This document shows positions 25,318-32,367 of a stretch of DNA of 32,367 bases, in pieces. The DNA is from a marine actinobacterium MedAcidi-G3 (GTDB lineage: Bacteria; Actinomycetota; Acidimicrobiia; Acidimicrobiales; Poriferisodalaceae): the NCBI GenBank assembly GCA_000817105.1, contig JUEP01000004.1:1-32367 (forward strand), given 5' to 3'. Position numbers and translations under genes: made by a program. Numbering within the stretch: the first letter of the stretch is position 1; each line of letters starts with the position of its first letter. Below the pieces are notes generated by a model, which had not been told where the DNA came from, searched no databases, and saw nothing but the letters and a program-made list of their open reading frames with translations.

Positions 25318-26196
25318 GTGACAGAGGCTGACAGGGGCGTTCGTTTAGAAGGAGCTCCAGAGCCACACAAGATGATTCCAGCTTCAGGCGGAGTGCAAGT
25401 AGCAGCAGATGTCTACGGACACTCCGGACCGCTCGTCATCTTGCAGCATGGGGGCGGGCAGACTCGCCACGCCTGGAAGGGAGCTGGGCAGAAACTGGCT
25501 GAGGCCGGATATCTAGCAGTAAGTCTTGACGCACGAGGACATGGCGATAGTGACTGGGCTCCAGATGGCGACTACTCCACCGACTCTCTGGTTGAGGATC
25601 TTGTGGCTATTGTCGAACACCTCGGACAACGACCAATTTTGGTGGGTGCCTCGATGGGTGGTGGCACATCGCTAACCGCTGTTGGAGAAGCACGAGTTGC
25701 GGCTGAAGCATTAGTTCTTGTGGACACAGCCCCCCAAATCGAGATTGGTGGGGTCAGAAAGATCAGGAACTTTATGGGTCAAGCCCCCGATGGCTTTACT
25801 TCTTTAGAAGAAGTCGCTGAGGCTATAAGCAACTATCAGCCACATAGAAAACGGTCGCGAAATCTAGAGGGACTGGCAAAAAATGTTCGGTTATGGCCGG
25901 ACGGACGATACCGATGGCATTGGGATCCAGAATTTATGCAGCGCAAAGGATCCATTGCCGACCGGGTTCGTCGCCAAGAAGAAGCGGCCAAAAACATTGG
26001 ATGTCCATCTCTATTGGTCCGGGGGGGCTTGAGCGACGTGCTCTCAGAAGAAGGAGCCCAGGCATATCTTGAACTCGTTCCTCACTCTGAGTATGCAAAC
26101 GTTGGTGACGCCGCTCACATGGTTGCTGGGGATAGAAATGATGTCTTTGTTTCATCTGTCCTGTCTTTTTTGTCGAAAGTTGCACCTTCGAACTGA
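25318..26196 (+). CDS. alpha/beta hydrolase fold protein
   Basis: 292 aa, GTG start with AGGGG 5 nt upstream, 2 nt after the selenoprotein gene. Alpha/beta-hydrolase features: oxyanion HGGGQTRHAW (44-53), DARGHGDSDW, nucleophile elbow GASMGGG with Ser112, an acid candidate in GGLSDVLSEE and a histidine in DAAHMVAGD (His266). Likely hydrolyses an ester, lactone or C-C bond in a cytosolic intermediate. Its stop overlaps the next start by 1 nt (TGATG), so it is translationally coupled to a degenerate cyclase-like gene. Hydrolase-cyclase fusions are common in actinobacteria, and this pair may be a split version. Confidence 0.9.
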   Translation: MTEADRGVRLEGAPEPHKMIPASGGVQVAADVYGHSGPLVILQHGGGQTRHAWKGAGQKLAEAGYLAVSLDARGHGDSDWAPDGDYSTDSLVEDLVAIVEHLGQRPILVGASMGGGTSLTAVGEARVAAEALVLVDTAPQIEIGGVRKIRNFMGQAPDGFTSLEEVAEAISNYQPHRKRSRNLEGLAKNVRLWPDGRYRWHWDPEFMQRKGSIADRVRRQEEAAKNIGCPSLLVRGGLSDVLSEEGAQAYLELVPHSEYANVGDAAHMVAGDRNDVFVSSVLSFLSKVAPSN

Positions 26197-26681
26197 TGAC
26201 GGCACGGCCTGAACGAAAAGAAGAAGAATCAGGAACATACGTGTGTGTCGACTTCGAGATTGGGGTCGAGCCTCTCGGACCAGATCCCCGGACTCTTGTA
26301 GAGACCATTTTTTTGGATAACGGGGCGAACCTCATCGAACATGAACTCCCGGTCCTTGCAGCTTTTGATGACCCGGCCAAGGCTGTAGAAGCAGCGATCG
26401 TCTGTCAATGGCGCGTGCAACGTGAAATAGATGATCCTTGTAGGAAGCTACGTATTGGAGTTCACTCAGGAAGTTTGTCTGAAGCAATAGCGGTCCTCGA
26501 ATGTTCCAATGGCAACCAAATCATATTTAGCGGAGCTATTGATGTCGCTACTGGAGGAGCTCTCGATGCTCGACCAATGGGACTAGCGACAATTTGGGCC
26601 GACTCCCAACCGACGCAACTGTGGTTGTCAACTGATAGCCGACCTGACATAGATGGGCGCCCGTTACGTATTCCGACCTAA
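26196..26681 (+). CDS. degenerate class III adenylate/guanylate cyclase-like domain protein
   Basis: 161 aa, consisting essentially of one domain. The central part resembles class III nucleotide cyclases: LAAFDDPAKAVEAAIVCQWRVQRE (the 'A-F-D-x-P-x-x-A-V-x-x-A' strand-helix), then LRIGVHSGSLSEA ('RIGLHTG') and GNQIIFSGAIDVAT. The N-terminal metal-binding motif that normally reads 'FTDI-GST' is replaced by YVCVDFEIGVEP, and the second metal Asp in 'GDG' is not evident (NLIEHELPV). It is therefore probably not a working cyclase and may be regulatory or structural. Coupled to the alpha/beta hydrolase by a TGATG overlap; 54 nt before the dehydrogenase start. Family call is moderate. Confidence 0.65.
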   Translation: MTARPERKEEESGTYVCVDFEIGVEPLGPDPRTLVETIFLDNGANLIEHELPVLAAFDDPAKAVEAAIVCQWRVQREIDDPCRKLRIGVHSGSLSEAIAVLECSNGNQIIFSGAIDVATGGALDARPMGLATIWADSQPTQLWLSTDSRPDIDGRPLRIPT

Positions 26682-26735
26682 TCTTCAAGAACGTCGGAAA
26701 TAATGTTCGGCATCAAGAAAGCTAGAGGAATCGTA

Positions 26736-27836
26736 ATGTCAACTGAGGCTCGTGTTGTAGTGGTCCCGCAGGAACAAGGTGAGCCACTAGAAGTTATCGA
26801 TGTGTCACTCCCTGATCCCGGACCTCATCAGGTGGTTGTCCGCCAATTTGCTTCAGGCATATGTCATAGCCAACTGCACACCATTCACAATCCACGACAG
26901 GCACCTGCAGTGCTTGGACACGAATCAACGGGTGAAGTTGTGGCAGTGGGGGAGTCAGTCACAGACCTAGATCTCGGCGACACTGTCATGGTGACGTGGG
27001 TTCCTAAGAACCAAACGCAAGCTCGCCGACAGGGGGAATTCACGGCTCTCGAGTTGCCGGATGGCCGAGTGGCCACTTCCATCAACGTTTTTACCTGGGC
27101 GACTCACACAATCGCCGACGAAATGTATGTGGTGAAAGTTCCGGATGACATCGATCAGGAAGCGGACAGCATTATTGGGTGCGCGGTCATTACCGGTGCC
27201 GGAGCTGTACTTCACACTGCTGGAGTCAAACAAGGTGACAGCGTGGCGATTATTGGGGTTGGAGGTGTGGGGCTTTCTGCGGTAGCTGCCGCAGCGCATT
27301 TAGGAGCTGACCCAATTATTGCAATCGACCTAGACGCTGAAAAACTCGACTTTGCTAAACAGTTCGGAGCAACCCATGGTCTGAATGCGAGAGAAGTAGA
27401 TGTGGTCGAGGCAACGCGTGCTCTTACGCCAGTAACTGGACAATTCGACATAGTGCGGCAGCCCATTTCCGGCGTTGACTATGCATTTGATTGCATAGGT
27501 CACGCATCAACGATGAAGCAAGTTTCGGAGCTGGTCCGAAGCGGAGAGTTTGGTCAATCAAAAGGTGGAACAGCGGTGTTAGTAGGAGTTCCACAAACAC
27601 CAATTGAACTTGATAGTCGCCATATGTTTATGGGCGAACGCTCCTACATTTGCAGCCTTGGCGGTTCTTGTGAACCGAGCGAAGATTTGCCCCGGTTTAT
27701 CGAATGGCATCGCAACGGAACGCTTGACCTTGGCGCACTAGTGACGCAACGATACGCGATTGATGAAATTGGAACTGCGGTCGACGACCTCGAGAATGGC
27801 AGAGTTGCAGGCCGATCGATTCTGGTTTTTGATTAG
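26736..27836 (+). CDS. zinc-dependent medium-chain alcohol dehydrogenase (MDR)
   Basis: 366 aa from the ATG at 26736 (GAGGA 6-7 nt upstream); an upstream in-frame ATG at 26703 is less well placed. Catalytic zinc ligands: Cys43 (GICHSQ), His62-Glu63 (GHESTG) and Cys149 (IIGCAVITGAG). Rossmann motif GVGGVG (174-179), then AIDLDAEKL (Asp, NAD-type). The structural-zinc loop with four Cys is absent; the region reads WVPKNQTQARRQG. The overall pattern resembles the mycothiol/NDMA-type class III-like ADHs ('GCAVxTGxGAVxxTAxV'). Oxidises an alcohol or aldehyde. The next crotonase ATG follows the TAG directly, so they are co-transcribed. Confidence 0.92.
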   Translation: MSTEARVVVVPQEQGEPLEVIDVSLPDPGPHQVVVRQFASGICHSQLHTIHNPRQAPAVLGHESTGEVVAVGESVTDLDLGDTVMVTWVPKNQTQARRQGEFTALELPDGRVATSINVFTWATHTIADEMYVVKVPDDIDQEADSIIGCAVITGAGAVLHTAGVKQGDSVAIIGVGGVGLSAVAAAAHLGADPIIAIDLDAEKLDFAKQFGATHGLNAREVDVVEATRALTPVTGQFDIVRQPISGVDYAFDCIGHASTMKQVSELVRSGEFGQSKGGTAVLVGVPQTPIELDSRHMFMGERSYICSLGGSCEPSEDLPRFIEWHRNGTLDLGALVTQRYAIDEIGTAVDDLENGRVAGRSILVFD

Positions 27837-28610
27837 ATGATGAGTGATGAGGAAGAAAGCAGTGCTCCGCTGCTAAAGGTATCGAAGGGTCGAGCCCAGA
27901 TTCTTCTGCGGCGGCCAGAAAAACGTAACCGTTTGGAACCAGCTGATCTCGAAGCACTGATGGGCCATTTCGATACGATCGAAAAAGATCGCTCTGTCCG
28001 AATTGTTACCGTCGAGGCAAAAGGTCCATCTTGGTGTTCGGGATACCATTTAGGGGCCCTCTCCCAAGGTGAACATCCGAAGTTTGGTTTTGGCGAAGTG
28101 TGTGACGCTTTGATGTCGGTCAGGCCTCCAACCGTCGCGGTCCTCAACGGTAATATCCATGGAGGGGGGACTGATCTGGCGATAGCTTGCGATCTGCGGA
28201 TCGCAACACACGGAATTGTGTTGGGGATGCCGGCGACCAAAATAGGACTTCAGTATTACGCAAGTGGACTTCAACGTTTCGTTGAGCGAATTGGTGCCGC
28301 TGCCACTAAGCGGATTTTCTTAACCGCAGAGGTAATTGATGCTGAGGAGCTTCTTCGAGTTGGGTATTTAACTGAGATTGTCGAACAGAATGTGCTCGAC
28401 CAGCGTCTAGATGAGCTGTGTGACTCAATCTTTGAGTTATCACCCAATGCCCTTGCATTAACAAAAAAAGCAATCAATATCTTGGCGGGAAGTTCTCCAG
28501 ATTTACAACAAGTCGAAGACAACCACGTTTCCAGCATTCGATCAGCTGACCATCAGGAAGCCATGCGAGCGATACGAGAAGGTCGCCCACCACAATTTCT
28601 TATTGACTAG
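27837..28610 (+). CDS. crotonase-fold protein lacking both hydratase glutamates
   Basis: 257 aa. Begins directly after the ADH stop. Crotonase fold: WCSGYHLGAL (oxyanion loop 1), LNGNIHGGGTDLAIACDLRIAT (loop 2) and IAVKKAIN-like LTKKAINIL at the C-terminal side. The catalytic pair of enoyl-CoA hydratase is changed: GGGTD gives Asp113 in place of Glu144, and LGMPA gives Ala133 in place of Glu164. It should therefore not be a standard hydratase; isomerase, hydrolase or decarboxylase-type chemistry is possible in this superfamily. It shares an operon with ADH and the APH-type phosphotransferase; its stop overlaps the proposed TTG of the next gene. Confidence 0.87.
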   Translation: MMSDEEESSAPLLKVSKGRAQILLRRPEKRNRLEPADLEALMGHFDTIEKDRSVRIVTVEAKGPSWCSGYHLGALSQGEHPKFGFGEVCDALMSVRPPTVAVLNGNIHGGGTDLAIACDLRIATHGIVLGMPATKIGLQYYASGLQRFVERIGAAATKRIFLTAEVIDAEELLRVGYLTEIVEQNVLDQRLDELCDSIFELSPNALALTKKAINILAGSSPDLQQVEDNHVSSIRSADHQEAMRAIREGRPPQFLID

Positions 28611-29682
28611 TCGTCATGGAGTTGTCGAATTCTGCTACATACCTGATGTGGTTGAAGCTTCTCCAGATCTAATAAATGCCGAAAGAGTTACATCTTGGAT
28701 TAGTCGACAGACCGACGTTGATGGCCCTTTCAGTTACCACTTAATTGCTGGTGGCCGTTCGAATCTGACCTTCACAGTTGAACAGGACGGTCAAACCTTA
28801 TTCGTCTTGCGTCGACCACCAGTGGGACCTTTGCTTCCATCAGCCCACGACATGGCCCGAGAACATCGGTTGATGGGCGCCCTTCGTGACAGCGATGTCC
28901 CCGTTCCAGAAATGATTGGTTTGTGTCAAGACGAAAGGGTTAATGGCCGAGATTTTTATGTCATGCGGTTTGTCGACGGGCTAGTTGTTCGAGATATTGA
29001 CGTTGCTTTGACCACGAGTGTCTCGGTTCGGCGAACCATTTCCGAGTCGTTGATAAAAACGTTGGTTGCGTTGCATCGCGTCGATATTGATCAGGTTGGT
29101 CTAGGCGACCTATCGAAACGTACCGGATATATCGAACGTCAAGTAAAAAGATGGACCACTCAATGGGAAAACTCACGAACGCGTGACCTGCCTATTGTTG
29201 ATGCCGTTGCCAAAGCGCTCTTAGCGCGAATGCCACAGCCGAACCCTACTGCCATCGCTCACGGTGACTATCGTCTTTCAAACTGCATGGTGGATTCACA
29301 AGGGTTCGTGACAGCGGTGCTGGACTGGGAGCTCTGCACGCTCGGAGAACCGATGGCTGATCTTGGTGGATTGCTTGGATACTGGCATGACCCTCAAGAA
29401 ATTGACCCGAGTGGTGACGCTGAGAGCACTGGGTTGCCAGGATTCCTTACCCAACATGAAATGGCTGTCATGTATTCGGAGGCTATGAACGCTGATATCG
29501 GATCAATTATTTATTATCAAGCTTTTGCGCAATGGAGACTTGCTTGCATAGCCGAAGGTGTTTACGCCCGCTATTTGGGGGGTCAACAAGGCTCGCAGGA
29601 TGAAGAAATTGACTTGGAACGAATGAAGAGCTCGGTATCGGAACGCGCCGAACGTGCCGCTCAGCTACTCAACATAGATTAA
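28603..29682 (+). CDS. APH-family phosphotransferase (ACAD10-type kinase domain)
   Basis: 359 aa if started at the TTG at 28603, which overlaps the crotonase gene by 8 nt; an in-frame GTG at 28648 is an equally possible start. Aminoglycoside-phosphotransferase/choline-kinase fold: GGRSNLTFTV (nucleotide loop), LRRPP, the catalytic-loop motif AHGDYRLSNCMV, and LDWELCTLGEPMADLGGLL with the metal-binding Asp. This subfamily is associated with acyl-CoA dehydrogenase genes (and with the kinase part of human ACAD10, which phosphorylates 4-hydroxyacyl substrates). It likely phosphorylates a hydroxyacyl-CoA or similar compound. Last gene of the operon starting at 24411; 39 nt from a convergent amidohydrolase. 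Confidence 0.9.
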   Translation: MTSRHGVVEFCYIPDVVEASPDLINAERVTSWISRQTDVDGPFSYHLIAGGRSNLTFTVEQDGQTLFVLRRPPVGPLLPSAHDMAREHRLMGALRDSDVPVPEMIGLCQDERVNGRDFYVMRFVDGLVVRDIDVALTTSVSVRRTISESLIKTLVALHRVDIDQVGLGDLSKRTGYIERQVKRWTTQWENSRTRDLPIVDAVAKALLARMPQPNPTAIAHGDYRLSNCMVDSQGFVTAVLDWELCTLGEPMADLGGLLGYWHDPQEIDPSGDAESTGLPGFLTQHEMAVMYSEAMNADIGSIIYYQAFAQWRLACIAEGVYARYLGGQQGSQDEEIDLERMKSSVSERAERAAQLLNID

Positions 29683-29721
29683 AAAGCTGAATCCCCTATA
29701 CAGAGACCTTCAAAGCTGGGG

Positions 29722-31416
29722 CTACATACCGTGACGCAAAAGTTTCCCGCTATATGTTTCAGTCTGTTTGTCATCTTCAATGGTTACCTGACCGTTAACG
29801 ATCACATTGCGGTAACCCGAAGCTTTTTGTATTCGCCGCCATTCTCCTCCCGGAAGATCATGCACCACCTCCATCGGAAGTACTTTCAAATTTTCAGGGT
29901 CATACACAACAACATCTGCGGGACAGCCAGATCTAAGAACTCCTCTGTCTTGAAACCCGGCTAGTTGGGCGGGTAAAGCAGACAAACGCCTGTGGGCTTC
30001 TTCATATGTAATCCATTGATTCTCTCTAACTTGGTCTGTGAGAGTCTCCGTTGGATAACGACCCGCTGTAAGGAACTTCGTGTGAGCTCCTCCGTCAGAG
30101 ACACCAAACAACATGTGGGGATAACTAACAATGTCTTTTAGTAGTTCACTGTTGCCCTGTGGTGGAGCCACAAAAAACAGAGTGTCGAGTCCGTCCTCAA
30201 CAGCAATGTCCAACATTACGTCTACCTCGTGCTTGCCAGTCAATTCGGCAGCTTGGGTCACAGACATTTCTCTGTACTGCTCGGTGCCATCGGAGCGGGG
30301 AGAAAGAATGGTCACGGTTCCAAGAGGTGCGGTTGCGGTAGAAGGAAGATTGTCTTTTAACGCTTGTCGACGTGCGGGGTCAGAGAACTTCGCTAAACGT
30401 TCTGCCTTATCTCCCATGCAAGCTTCCATCCAAGCTTCTGAGTCGTCGTATAGATTCCAATCCTCGAGGGTGAAAGTGAATCCTGCATCGCTGGTTACTC
30501 CTTGCCCGTAAACCGGGATGCCACGCTCCCGACAACGTTCCAACCATTCGATTTGCCTGCGATGCACGTGGGGCTTGTCTTCAAAAGCTTGAACAACATT
30601 ATGTAAAAGCGGGCGGCCGCTTATCGAAGCTATTTCTTCAAGGTGAGCCAAGTCATGTTTGATGTCATCGGTCGTCAAAGTCATTTGAATGACACCTTGG
30701 TTCCGTTCAGCTAAGACCGAAGCAAGCACTCTCGCTGTTTCGTCGTTCATCATGTCAGTTGGCATCGGCGTGCCATCCCAATCGCGTTGAACTGCTGCAG
30801 GCCCTGTCGGCGGAAGCCGCTGAGCGGACCAACCACAACCCCCGGCATCCATTGAAAGTCGGAGTAACTTAGCTAATTCTGCATGTTCAGCATCGGTTGG
30901 CATTCGACCGGCTTTAGCATCTTCGACTCCCAAAACCTCGAGAAGCATTGGACCTACAGGTACGTAAGGCAAAATATTCATTGCCTTCGGTGTTCTGTCC
31001 AAACTGTCTAAATATTCTGGGAACGTGACCCAATCCCAAGGCATCCCTTGGGCCATCGAATCGTAGGGTATTGCCTCAACGCGAACCATTGATTTCATGG
31101 CGTACTCGCGCATATCCGGTGCTACTGGTGCGAAGCCGAAGCCACAGTTGCCGATAGCTACTGAAGTAATACCGTGCCACCCTGACAAAGTGCAGTATGG
31201 ATCCCAGAATACTTGTGCGTCATAGTGGGTGTGAAGGTCTACGAAACCCGGCGCAACGTGGAGATCAGTTCCATCAATTACCCGGTCTGCTTCACGATGG
31301 TTTACTCGACCTATCTCCGCAACCCGGCCATTAGAGATAGCTAAATCGCCCCGGATTCTAGGAGCACCACTCCCATCAAAAATAAGACCGTCTTTAATAA
31401 CAATGTCGAAACTCAT
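29722..31416 (-). CDS. D-aminoacylase/N-acyl-D-amino-acid deacylase-like amidohydrolase
   Basis: 564 aa, ATG with GGGGATGG about 8 nt upstream. N-terminal beta-sandwich DIVIKDGLIFDGSGAP, then the metal site FVDLHTHYDAQVFWDP (HxH at 62-64), GNCGFGFAPV, NVVQAFEDKP, and VSDGGAHTKFLTAGRYPTE carrying the metal Asp. C-terminal LRSGCPADVVVYDPENLKV completes the sandwich. This is the N-acyl-D-amino-acid deacylase subgroup of amidohydrolase 3, which is common as many paralogues in marine and soil bacteria. Exact substrate not assignable; an amide or cyclic imide is likely. Follows the partial flavoprotein gene in the same direction with 78 nt between. Confidence 0.93.
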   Translation of the reverse strand: MSFDIVIKDGLIFDGSGAPRIRGDLAISNGRVAEIGRVNHREADRVIDGTDLHVAPGFVDLHTHYDAQVFWDPYCTLSGWHGITSVAIGNCGFGFAPVAPDMREYAMKSMVRVEAIPYDSMAQGMPWDWVTFPEYLDSLDRTPKAMNILPYVPVGPMLLEVLGVEDAKAGRMPTDAEHAELAKLLRLSMDAGGCGWSAQRLPPTGPAAVQRDWDGTPMPTDMMNDETARVLASVLAERNQGVIQMTLTTDDIKHDLAHLEEIASISGRPLLHNVVQAFEDKPHVHRRQIEWLERCRERGIPVYGQGVTSDAGFTFTLEDWNLYDDSEAWMEACMGDKAERLAKFSDPARRQALKDNLPSTATAPLGTVTILSPRSDGTEQYREMSVTQAAELTGKHEVDVMLDIAVEDGLDTLFFVAPPQGNSELLKDIVSYPHMLFGVSDGGAHTKFLTAGRYPTETLTDQVRENQWITYEEAHRRLSALPAQLAGFQDRGVLRSGCPADVVVYDPENLKVLPMEVVHDLPGGEWRRIQKASGYRNVIVNGQVTIEDDKQTETYSGKLLRHGM

Positions 31417-31494
31417 TTGAAAACCATCCCCGGCATACTCGTTCTTTAAACAGCGTAGATCCGGGGGGAGGACAGATGCCGGAAAAGTGATTTT

Positions 31495-32367
31495 CTAAAA
31501 GGGGTCCCGCTCAATATCTAGGACAAAACGTCCGATTTGATGAGTGACGCGATCTTGATGAACGTTGATGTGTAAAGGCATAGCCCGGAAATCTCGATAC
31601 CTGCGTTCGAAGGTGCCCCCTTCACGCAGTCCATTACCGCCCTGAGTTCGTTCCAAGAGCTGCATGGCTTCGGCCAATTGTTCCACGCTCATTGAGATGA
31701 TCGACATCTGTCGAAGGTAATCAGCCTCAGTTGGAACGGTATTACTTTCAATTCGCTGGTCAATCTCATGACAAGCATTTTCTACAGCAGCACGTGCCGA
31801 AGAAAGAAGAGAAGTTGCCCGTCCGATATTGATTTGAGCAGTCGGCTTCTCCACCATTTTGCCACCCATAATGACACGACGTTCACGGGTAGACTCCGCT
31901 ATCTCTTGGATAGAGCGACGCACCAATCCTGCGGCCATCCAGCCAAGCCAAAGATCTGAGATACCGACCCAATCTTCTCGGTATCGATGATGAATGACTG
32001 GCACGCTGCGAAGAGACTCTGCGCGATTTGCCCCATACCAAGGGACGCAGCGGTCAAGAGGCACTCGGACTTCGCTGTAGTGAAGATCGTCAGTTGCAGA
32101 AGCTCTGAGCCCAGATCCATCCCAAGTTGGGTCAATTTTGAGACCCTCACTGGAGGTGCTTACTATCGAAAACCGTAAATCCATTGGTCTAACGGGTTCA
32201 CCGTCGTCGTCTACAACTGCAAACACGACTCCGCAGTGATCTGCGTATCTCCCACCGGTTCCGAACGTCGCTTTACCGTTGAGCACCGCCTCATCACCCT
32301 CGATCCTCCCGCGAACTCCGCTGCCAGCGCCGGCGGGAAAGCAAACCCATTCCCCATTTTCAACTAT
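31495..32367 (-). CDS. acyl-CoA-dehydrogenase-fold flavoprotein, possibly a group D flavin monooxygenase (partial, N-terminus outside window)
   Basis: At least 290 aa; the frame remains open to the window edge and continues upstream beyond it. The visible part starts IVENGEWVCFPAG and includes GDEAVLNGKATFGTGG, TWDGSGLRASATDDLHYSEVRVP (the middle beta-domain) and a C-terminal helical domain ending RYRDFRAMPLHINVHQDRVTHQIGRFVL. This fits the 'acyl-CoA dehydrogenase type 2' C-terminal domain of flavin-dependent monooxygenases (HsaA/DszC-like) as well as plain dehydrogenases. The catalytic Glu of classical acyl-CoA dehydrogenases is not apparent, and the 'R-x-x-R-D' plus His-rich tail is in keeping with the monooxygenase branch. 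Function inferred only at superfamily level. Confidence 0.8.
   Translation of the reverse strand: MVENGEWVCFPAGAGSGVRGRIEGDEAVLNGKATFGTGGRYADHCGVVFAVVDDDGEPVRPMDLRFSIVSTSSEGLKIDPTWDGSGLRASATDDLHYSEVRVPLDRCVPWYGANRAESLRSVPVIHHRYREDWVGISDLWLGWMAAGLVRRSIQEIAESTRERRVIMGGKMVEKPTAQINIGRATSLLSSARAAVENACHEIDQRIESNTVPTEADYLRQMSIISMSVEQLAEAMQLLERTQGGNGLREGGTFERRYRDFRAMPLHINVHQDRVTHQIGRFVLDIERDPF

Overview
The window looks like chromosomal DNA of a mid-GC bacterium, most likely an actinobacterium and plausibly a marine Acidimicrobiia-type lineage. This is inferred from three things: roughly balanced base composition, frequent GTG/TTG starts, and a DsbA-family protein closest in sequence to mycobacterial Rv2466c, a mycothiol-linked family. 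No ribosomal or other phylogenetic marker is present, so the assignment is tentative. I see no rRNA, tRNA, CRISPR array, insertion sequence or integrase, and no stretch over 300 bases without a gene.

The content is an accessory catabolic island for CoA-activated organic acids. There are six CaiB/BaiF (class III) CoA-transferase domains in five genes, three crotonases, one acyl-CoA synthetase, two acyl-CoA-dehydrogenase-fold proteins (one cut by the window edge), a family I-type CoA-transferase/hydrolase, a MaoC-like protein, four SDR/epimerase proteins, a medium-chain dehydrogenase, four amidohydrolases of three types, two alpha/beta hydrolases, an APH-type phosphotransferase, an MFS transporter and a DUF1015 protein. 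Layout: 1-5.3 kb, end of a CaiB gene, an epimerase, a small degenerate desulforedoxin-like protein, then a tightly coupled crotonase / rearranged CaiB / crotonase operon facing another CaiB gene. 5.4-9.3 kb, a hypothetical protein, then amidohydrolase plus a DsbA-like gene divergent from an acyl-CoA synthetase. 9.3-14.1 kb, amidohydrolase, CaiB, and a double-length CaiB fusion. 14.1-21.3 kb, esterase, SDRs, MFS, DUF1015, amidohydrolase. 21.3-24.3 kb, CoA transferase, acyl-CoA dehydrogenase and MaoC on the minus strand. 24.4-29.7 kb, a plus-strand operon headed by a GrdB/PrdB-family gene, followed by hydrolase, degenerate cyclase, dehydrogenase, crotonase and phosphotransferase. 29.7 kb to the end, a D-aminoacylase-like amidohydrolase and a partial flavin monooxygenase/dehydrogenase.

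The most important observation is that two genes only make sense if an in-frame TGA is read as selenocysteine. (1) complement(6968..7591): a DsbA-family protein related to Rv2466c whose CPWC redox motif is written TGA-Pro-Trp-Cys. (2) 24411..25316: a glycine/D-proline-reductase component B (GrdB/PrdB)-family protein with TGA-Pro-Val-Cys at its redox site, followed after 10 nt by a perfect 7-bp hairpin with a 5-nt loop, as expected of a bacterial SECIS element. Conventional gene calling would truncate the first and split the second. TGA is otherwise used as an ordinary stop throughout, including in ATGA/GTGA stop-start overlaps, so this is not a reassigned code. The organism should therefore encode SelA/SelB/SelC/SelD elsewhere. 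Both predicted selenoproteins have a U-x-x-C motif and sit inside acyl-CoA/amidohydrolase gene neighbourhoods without clostridial glycine- or proline-reductase partners.
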